Part shown: piece after piece, positions 59,319-64,000 of the stretch | Layout of the letters: each line of letters opens with the position of its first letter | Position numbering within the stretch: position 1 is the stretch's first letter | Assembly (NCBI GenBank): GCA_964598425.1 | Contig: CAZRBV010000011.1 | Span: forward strand, 1 to 64,000 | Direction of reading: 5' to 3' | DNA length: 64,000 bases | Source: UBA12567 sp964598425 | GTDB lineage: Bacteria; Planctomycetota; Phycisphaerae; Phycisphaerales; SM1A02 | The notes under the pieces: generated by a model | Database searches by the model: none | Told to the model about the DNA's origin: nothing | The model's input: the letters and a program-made list of their open reading frames with translations, nothing else | Made by a program: the position numbers and the translations under genes

Positions 59319-59981
59319 CTAGATGACCATGGTTGTCGGAGCATCGTCGACCAGGATTTCGGCCGCCGTCTTGCCAATCACCTCATCGACCGTGACTCCT
59401 GGCGCCAACTCCGTCAACGCGAAACGCTTTCGCTCCGGATCCATCTCCAGGACGCACAGATCGGTGATGACCATGTCAATGCAGGCGACACCAGTCAGCG
59501 GCAAGGTGCAGGCCGGAAGAAGCTTGGGCTCACCCCTCTTGTTGCAGTGGTCCATGATGACGACAACCCGCTGCACGCCAGCAACCAGGTCCATTGCTCC
59601 GCCCATGCCCTTGACGAGTTTGCCGGGGATCATCCAGTTTGCGATGTCCCCTTCCTGGCCGATTTCCATGGCGCCGAGGATTGCCAGATCGATGTGTCCA
59701 CCTCGGATCATCTCAAATGACTCGTGACTGGAGAAGAAGCTGGCACCAGGCACGGCTGTGACGGTCTGCTTGCCAGCGTTGATGAGGTCTGCATCGACGG
59801 CTTCATCTGTGGGGAAAGCCCCCATTCCCAGAAGGCCGTTCTCCGACTGCAGCCATACGGTCATGTCCTCTGGCACATGATTCGCGACCAGTGTCGGCAT
59901 GCCGATACCCAGATTGACGTAGAAGCCGTCCCGCAATTCGCGGGCGGCGCGGCAGGCGACTTGATCTCGATTGAGTGGCAT
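59319..59981 (-). CDS. 3-oxoacid CoA-transferase subunit B-like protein, orphan
   Basis: The ATG at 59981 gives 220 residues: MPLNRDQVACRAARELRDGF, YVNLGIGMPTLVANHVPEDM, then WLQSENGLLGMGAFP with the catalytic Glu in SENGLLG. GGHIDLAILGAMEIGQEGDI, ANWMIPGKLVKGMGGAMDLV and GMGGAMDLVAGVQRVVVIMD also match. This is the beta subunit of type I succinyl-CoA:3-ketoacid CoA-transferase. Subunit A normally precedes it; upstream on this strand is instead a divergent dehydrogenase gene. So the partner is either elsewhere or absent. The frame runs on to 60326 without CoA-transferase similarity. Confidence 0.9.
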   Translation of the reverse strand: MPLNRDQVACRAARELRDGFYVNLGIGMPTLVANHVPEDMTVWLQSENGLLGMGAFPTDEAVDADLINAGKQTVTAVPGASFFSSHESFEMIRGGHIDLAILGAMEIGQEGDIANWMIPGKLVKGMGGAMDLVAGVQRVVVIMDHCNKRGEPKLLPACTLPLTGVACIDMVITDLCVLEMDPERKRFALTELAPGVTVDEVIGKTAAEILVDDAPTTMVI

Positions 59982-60068
59982 GCGAGGAAGTGTACGATCT
60001 GGTGACGGGCGGCGGTTCCTGAGGGTCGGGGCTGTGCCTGAAACCGGCCCTGCCCTTACAATCTCCTG

Positions 60069-61616
60069 ATGGCAACTACTACCGACATCGTTACAGAACT
60101 CTGCGCGCATCCATTGCTGCTGGCTGATTCCGAGCCTGGCGACGGGCGCGTGGTTTCCACCAATCCGGCCACCGGTGCTGTTCTGGGCGCCGTGCGGCTG
60201 CAGTCTGCTGCGGAATACGAAGAAGCCGTTCAGCGAGCGATGCTCGTGCAGCGGTCGTGGCGGATGTTCCCCGCTCCAAAGCGAGGGGAACTCGTACGCC
60301 GCATGGGGAATGCGTACCGCGAGCATGAGGAGGAGCTGGGGCGCCTCGTGACGATGGAAATGGGCAAAATCCTTCCGGAAGGCATCGGCGAGGTTGTGGA
60401 GTGCATCGACATCGCTGACTTCGCTGTGGGGCTTTCAAGGCAGTTGTATGGGCTGACCATGCCGTCAGAGCGACCGCTCCATCGCATGTATGAGCAGTGG
60501 CATCCGTTCGGCACGATCGGGATCATCACCGCGTTCAATTTCCCGGTCGCCGTATGGGCGTGGAATGCCATGATCTCAGCAGTCTGCGGAAATGCCCAGA
60601 TCTGGAAGCCAAGCCTTGCGACACCACTCACAGCCATCGCCATGACAAACATCGCGCAGCAGGTCATGCGTGAGCAGGACATGTTTGTGCCGACCGACGG
60701 GGATCCTGCAGATCTGTTCGGGCTGATTATTGGCACCGATGACGAAATCGGCGAGACCATGATCGCCGACCGTCGACTGCCGCTTATCAGTGCCACGGGG
60801 TCAACTCGTATGGGACGGCACGTGGGTACGCAGGTCGCCAAACGACTTGGGCGGAGTTTGCTTGAGCTTGGCGGGAACAACGCGATCATCGTGACTGAAT
60901 CGGCCGACGTTGATCTGGTGGTGCGGGGAACCCTCTTTGGTGCCGTCGGCACGGCAGGGCAGCGATGCACGTCTACCAGACGGCTCATTTGTCATGAGTC
61001 GCTCGTTGATCAAGTCGCCACCGGGTTGGCAAAGGCCTATCAGCAAGTGCCGATTGGCGATCCACTCGAGGCTTCCACACTGGTTGGACCGCTGATCGAC
61101 CAGCGAAGCGTCGATGCCATGCGGGCCGCTGTCGAGGCCGCGACAGGGGAGGGGTGCGAGGTGCTCTGCGGCGGAGTCGAGGGAATTGATTGCTTCGATT
61201 CGCATGAAGGCAACTTCGTGACACCGACGATTATTCGCGTGCCTCGTGGGGCAACGCCAGATATCACGCGTGAGGAAACGTTCGCGCCGATTCTGTACGT
61301 GTTCGAGTACTCCAATCTCGAAGATGCCATCGAGATGCAGAACGATGTCGACCAGGGGCTCTCCAGTGCGGTATTCACGGATTCCGTTCGCATGGCCGAA
61401 CGATTCCTGTCCGCTGCTGGATCAGATTGCGGTATCGCCAATGTCAATATCGGCACGAGTGGGGCTGAGATCGGTGGCGCCTTCGGTGGCGAAAAGGACA
61501 CTGGCGGCGGCCGCGAGAGCGGCTCTGATTCATGGAAGGCCTACATGAGGCGGCAGACTTGCACCATCAACTGGGGCGATGACCTGCCGCTGGCACAGGG
61601 AATCGAGTTCGGTTGA
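60069..61616 (+). CDS. ALDH7-family aldehyde dehydrogenase
   Basis: The 515-residue enzyme has GIITAFNFPVAVWAWNAMIS, the NAD-binding GSTRMGRHVGTQVAKRLGRS, Glu266 in LLELGGNNAI and the nucleophile Cys300 in GQRCTSTRRLI. Its end, GGEKDTGGGRESGSDSWKAY followed by MRRQTCTINWGDDLPLAQGI, is the hallmark of the ALDH7A1/AmaB/PcD group, which oxidises alpha-aminoadipate semialdehyde (piperideine-6-carboxylate) in lysine breakdown. The neighbouring CoA-transferase subunit would fit amino-acid degradation. The family call is firm; the precise substrate is by similarity. Confidence 0.95.
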   Translation: MATTTDIVTELCAHPLLLADSEPGDGRVVSTNPATGAVLGAVRLQSAAEYEEAVQRAMLVQRSWRMFPAPKRGELVRRMGNAYREHEEELGRLVTMEMGKILPEGIGEVVECIDIADFAVGLSRQLYGLTMPSERPLHRMYEQWHPFGTIGIITAFNFPVAVWAWNAMISAVCGNAQIWKPSLATPLTAIAMTNIAQQVMREQDMFVPTDGDPADLFGLIIGTDDEIGETMIADRRLPLISATGSTRMGRHVGTQVAKRLGRSLLELGGNNAIIVTESADVDLVVRGTLFGAVGTAGQRCTSTRRLICHESLVDQVATGLAKAYQQVPIGDPLEASTLVGPLIDQRSVDAMRAAVEAATGEGCEVLCGGVEGIDCFDSHEGNFVTPTIIRVPRGATPDITREETFAPILYVFEYSNLEDAIEMQNDVDQGLSSAVFTDSVRMAERFLSAAGSDCGIANVNIGTSGAEIGGAFGGEKDTGGGRESGSDSWKAYMRRQTCTINWGDDLPLAQGIEFG

Positions 61617-61629
61617 TTCAGGAGCATCA

Positions 61630-62292
61630 GTGAATCCAACCACGATCATTCACCTTCGCAGACCGGCAATTGTGTCGCTTGGCGACCGCGAGTGGCTGCC
61701 TGATCCGCACCTGCGCGCCGAGGCCGAGCGGCGGTGGTCCAACATGCAGGTGTCGAACCCGAAGCTCTATGACGGACAGATGATTCACGTTGCTGGTGTG
61801 CATCGCAATGGGGCCGGGGGGGCGGTCATCCAAGGGTTTCCGTGCGCCTTTCGCTGGTATGCGGTGCAATCCGAGCCAGATGAAACCGGTCCGAGCCATG
61901 ACTGCATGTGCCGGCCGCTGGGGGTCAAAGGTGTGACGCGGTGTGGCGATCGAGTTCTTCTTGGCCGTCGCGCCCAATGGACGACCTGGCAAGCGGGATG
62001 TTGGGAACTGGCGCCCTCAGGAGGTGTCGAACCAGGGAACAGCCCGGAGCAGGCGCTTGCGGCCGAGTATGCAGAGGAAATCGGTCGAGTGTTGTCATCA
62101 ACACCTCGCGCCGAGGCGGTGATGTTCGATCCAAACACGCGCACATGGGAAGTCGTGCTGACGGTCGACATTCCGACCGATGACATTGGATTCAATACAG
62201 GCGAGTACGACGAGTTCGTATGGACACTTCCGAGCGAAATCCCCGAGAACACAACGCCCATTGCGCGTCGAATACTTGCACAACTCAGCTGA
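61630..62292 (+). CDS. Nudix-like hydrolase with degenerate Nudix box
   Basis: The GTG at 61630 has AGGAG five bases upstream; it starts 13 bases after the dehydrogenase stop, so the two form an operon. The 220-residue product has VTRCGDRVLLGRRAQWTTWQ and then LAPSGGVEPGNSPEQALAAE followed by YAEEIG. In the Nudix box G-x5-E-x7-R-E-U-x-E-E-x-G-U, the first Glu is Asn and the Arg is Ala, but the E-x-x-E-E-x-G core remains. So a Nudix fold is likely, with altered or lost hydrolysis. The first 100 residues are an unrecognised N-terminal domain. Confidence 0.75.
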   Translation: MNPTTIIHLRRPAIVSLGDREWLPDPHLRAEAERRWSNMQVSNPKLYDGQMIHVAGVHRNGAGGAVIQGFPCAFRWYAVQSEPDETGPSHDCMCRPLGVKGVTRCGDRVLLGRRAQWTTWQAGCWELAPSGGVEPGNSPEQALAAEYAEEIGRVLSSTPRAEAVMFDPNTRTWEVVLTVDIPTDDIGFNTGEYDEFVWTLPSEIPENTTPIARRILAQLS

Positions 62293-62337
62293 ATTGCTGA
62301 TATCGAAGTGTTGGACCTGTTGTTCCTGGTTGGGCTG

Positions 62338-62658
62338 CTAGGCCGACCGAACGTCCAACCACTTGGACACGCTGCGGAGATCGGCTGCGATCTGGGGCGT
62401 CACGAGAAGCGTGAATTCCTGGCCGGCTTCACACCGCTGCAGCCGGGTGGCTCGCTTGCGGTTCGTCCATGGGCGTCCTGCGCGGACGTATGTGACGTTG
62501 TCCTTCTGCCGGCGCTGACGAGCAAGTGCCCGCATGCCTTTTTGAATCTCCGGCTGCATCCACATGAGGCGCTCAATCGTTTTGACCTTCGAGCTGGTCG
62601 TGGGGACCTGCCTGACGGTACAGGTCAGCGTTTCGTTCGGAGTGATTTCAGTACTCAT
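62338..62658 (-). CDS. Small basic protein of unknown function
   Basis: A 106-residue protein, MSTEITPNETLTCTVRQVPT then TIERLMWMQPEIQKGMRALA and TRLQRCEAGQEFTLLVTPQI. It is Arg-rich with no signal or membrane helix. The coding statistics look genuine and it is convergent with the Nudix gene, leaving a 45-base gap. I recognise no family; the first part looks beta and the middle helical and basic, so nucleic-acid binding is possible but not shown. Confidence 0.6.
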   Translation of the reverse strand: MSTEITPNETLTCTVRQVPTTSSKVKTIERLMWMQPEIQKGMRALARQRRQKDNVTYVRAGRPWTNRKRATRLQRCEAGQEFTLLVTPQIAADLRSVSKWLDVRSA

Positions 62659-62832
62659 TGGATAGTGGTTCCTATTCGGGAAGCCCCGCAGTATACCAGC
62701 CTCGGCTCTACATCAAGAACGGGGCTGGATTGGCATTCAGCGGGCCGTCTGGCGGAGGCGATCACCCGGGTGGATTGTTCTCAACACGTGCTGCTGCTAT
62801 CAGGAGGGGCGTTTCCGGGCAGGTGATCTGGA

Positions 62833-64000
62833 CTACTCGGACCCTGCGACCCGTTCAATCTCGCCAAAGGTGGTCTGCCCCTCAGCGACCAGGCTGAACC
62901 CGAACTGCTCAAGCGAGGTGAACAGACCCTGCTTCGCGAGGTTGCGAATGCCCTTGATGGACGGCTCCTTCATGATGAGGTCTCGGATGCCGTCAGTGAT
63001 CTCGAGAAGTTCAAAGAGTGCCCGCCGGCCATGAAAGCCGGTTCGAAGGCACTTCTTGCAGCCCTGAGGGACGTAGATCTTCGAGAGCCCGGCGACCTGC
63101 TGCCCCATGCGAAGCGTCTGATTGGGCGTGGGCGCGACGGCTTTGCGGCACGTCGGGCAGAGCAGCCGCACGAGGCGCTGGGCGACGATGAGGTTGAGCG
63201 CGTTGGCTACCAGTGGAGCTTCGATGCCCAGATCCAGCAAGCGGAAGATCGCGCCGATTGTGTCTTTGGCGTGGACCGTTGTGTAGACCAGGTGTCCGGT
63301 CATCGAAGCCTGCATCGCGACGGTTGCCGTTTCAATGTCCCTGATTTCACCGACAAAGATGACATCTGGATCCTGTCGCAGCACGGATCGAAGCACGCTG
63401 TGAAAGGTCGTCCCCTGGCCGTGGTCGACCGGAATCTGGGTGCAGCCTTCAAGGAAGTACTCGACGGGGTCCTCGATGGTGATGGCGTTTCGCTGTTCGA
63501 CATCGATTTCGCGCAGGCACGAGTACAAGGTTGTGGTCTTGCCTGAGCCGGTCGGGCCACACGCCAGCAGCAGGCCAGCATCTCGTGTGGCGATCGTCCG
63601 GAGCTTTTCATACATCCACGGAACGAGTCCCAGTTCATGGAGCCGGCTTGGGCTGTTTGAGGCGTCAAGCACGCGAATGACGAGTTTCTGGCCATGCACG
63701 GATGGCGTGAGGCTGACGCGATAGTCAACCCGGCGGCCTTTGATTGACACCGAGAAGTGTCCGTCCTGCACTTGGTTCTTCTGGCTCGTCTCGATCTCGC
63801 ACAGGACCTTCACAATTCCGAGGAGTCGTTTGAAAATCTGTTTTGAGAACTGCACAGCAGTGATCATTGTGCCGTCTACCCGGAGTCTGACTGTGCAGCC
63901 TTCGATGCGAGGTTCGATGTGCAGGTCCGTGGCTCGCGTTCGGAACGATGCGTACAGAAGCTTTCGGAAAGCTCGTGTTCCTTCAGCTCCGTCTTTGTCG
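62833..64000 (-). CDS. GspE/PilB-type secretion or pilus ATPase, 5' end beyond right edge
   Basis: The frame is open to the right edge; upstream of the internal ATG at 63867 it reads RTRATDLHIEPRIEGCTVRL then RVDGTMITAV, which is the conserved GspE N2-domain block, so the true start lies outside. Within the window: Walker A ACGPTGSGKTTTLY, Asp box AITIEDPVEYFLEG, Walker B VLRQDPDVIFVGEIRD, His box MTGHLVYTTVHAKDT, and the zinc tetracysteine (LLCPTCRKA, then QGCKKCLRTGFHGR). It powers assembly of a type II secretion pseudopilus or a type IV pilus in the cytoplasm. Confidence 0.95.
   Translation of the reverse strand, partial: DKDGAEGTRAFRKLLYASFRTRATDLHIEPRIEGCTVRLRVDGTMITAVQFSKQIFKRLLGIVKVLCEIETSQKNQVQDGHFSVSIKGRRVDYRVSLTPSVHGQKLVIRVLDASNSPSRLHELGLVPWMYEKLRTIATRDAGLLLACGPTGSGKTTTLYSCLREIDVEQRNAITIEDPVEYFLEGCTQIPVDHGQGTTFHSVLRSVLRQDPDVIFVGEIRDIETATVAMQASMTGHLVYTTVHAKDTIGAIFRLLDLGIEAPLVANALNLIVAQRLVRLLCPTCRKAVAPTPNQTLRMGQQVAGLSKIYVPQGCKKCLRTGFHGRRALFELLEITDGIRDLIMKEPSIKGIRNLAKQGLFTSLEQFGFSLVAEGQTTFGEIERVAGSE

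Noticed and set aside
1..64000. tRNA, rRNA, insertion sequences or prophage genes
   Set aside because: I looked through the intergenic gaps and reading frames and found no cloverleaf-like sequence, transposase, integrase or phage structural gene; a covariance-model search would be needed to exclude small RNAs.

Overview
The window looks like a chromosomal segment of a bacterium of the phylum Planctomycetota, most likely class Phycisphaerae (inferred from gene content, not from a marker-gene tree). The signs are GC-rich DNA, a sulfatase, a DUF1501/DUF1800 pair, a PEP-CTERM-like sorting tail, HAF-repeat and LVIVD-repeat secreted proteins, a greatly enlarged SecA, and seven secreted proteins ending in dockerin-like calcium-binding repeats of the type D.NGDG.V..DDLL..L..WG.C. 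I see no tRNA, rRNA, CRISPR array, transposase or prophage gene, so this is mostly core and exported-protein territory.

Layout. 1-319: edge of a secreted Asp/Ser-repeat protein. 606-6158: a tightly coupled four-gene unit of ECF sigma factor, a 216-residue protein of unknown function, a TPR-CHAT caspase-like protease and a secreted subtilase. The subtilase carries an apparent one-base frameshift just before its catalytic serine. This unit is the best candidate for an unusual system: it has the sigma factor / small protein / TPR-CHAT logic known from Craspase loci, but no Cas gene. 6194-13606: sulfatase, GNAT acetyltransferase, RarD-type permease, a large M6 metalloprotease with von Willebrand A, dockerin-like and Notch-like repeats, and a HAF-repeat protein. 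13700-17311: small redox and metabolic genes. 17304-19675: feoA-feoB plus a small membrane protein, under a Fur-box-like palindrome. 19725-23726: PEP-CTERM protein, a small helical protein, a YcjF/DUF697-like protein and a DCC-LMF1 fusion.

23799-35009 is a same-strand run: CopA-like P-type ATPase, DUF1800, DUF1501 (Tat), HMA lipoprotein, NHL-repeat protein, YtkA/FixH-like lipoprotein, MauG/CCP di-heme peroxidase and a choice-of-anchor protein. Several start/stop codons overlap, suggesting a joint metal and redox role at the cell envelope. 35393-39523 is secA, 1376 codons long, with an expanded C-terminal half holding about five Trp-centred repeats. 39536-43912: membrane protein, DUF4442 protein, sugar-phosphate isomerase-like protein and gamma-glutamyltransferase. 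44846-45062 is a tandem pair of 108-bp units, each bounded by 18-bp inverted repeats, that fills the whole gap between two convergent genes.

45063-50122: a secreted TIM-barrel-like protein, tsf, rpsB, pyrC and a Cys/Lys-rich lipoprotein. 50307-52563: a UvrC that lacks its helix-hairpin-helix end, and a double-cupredoxin protein. 52573-57790: an envelope and housekeeping operon (BamD-like TPR protein, LptE-like lipoprotein, FtsH, Ppx/GppA). 58373-64000: a FliA-type sigma factor, an orphan CoA-transferase beta subunit, an ALDH7-type dehydrogenase, a Nudix-like protein, a small basic protein and the C-terminal part of a GspE/PilB ATPase that runs off the right edge.
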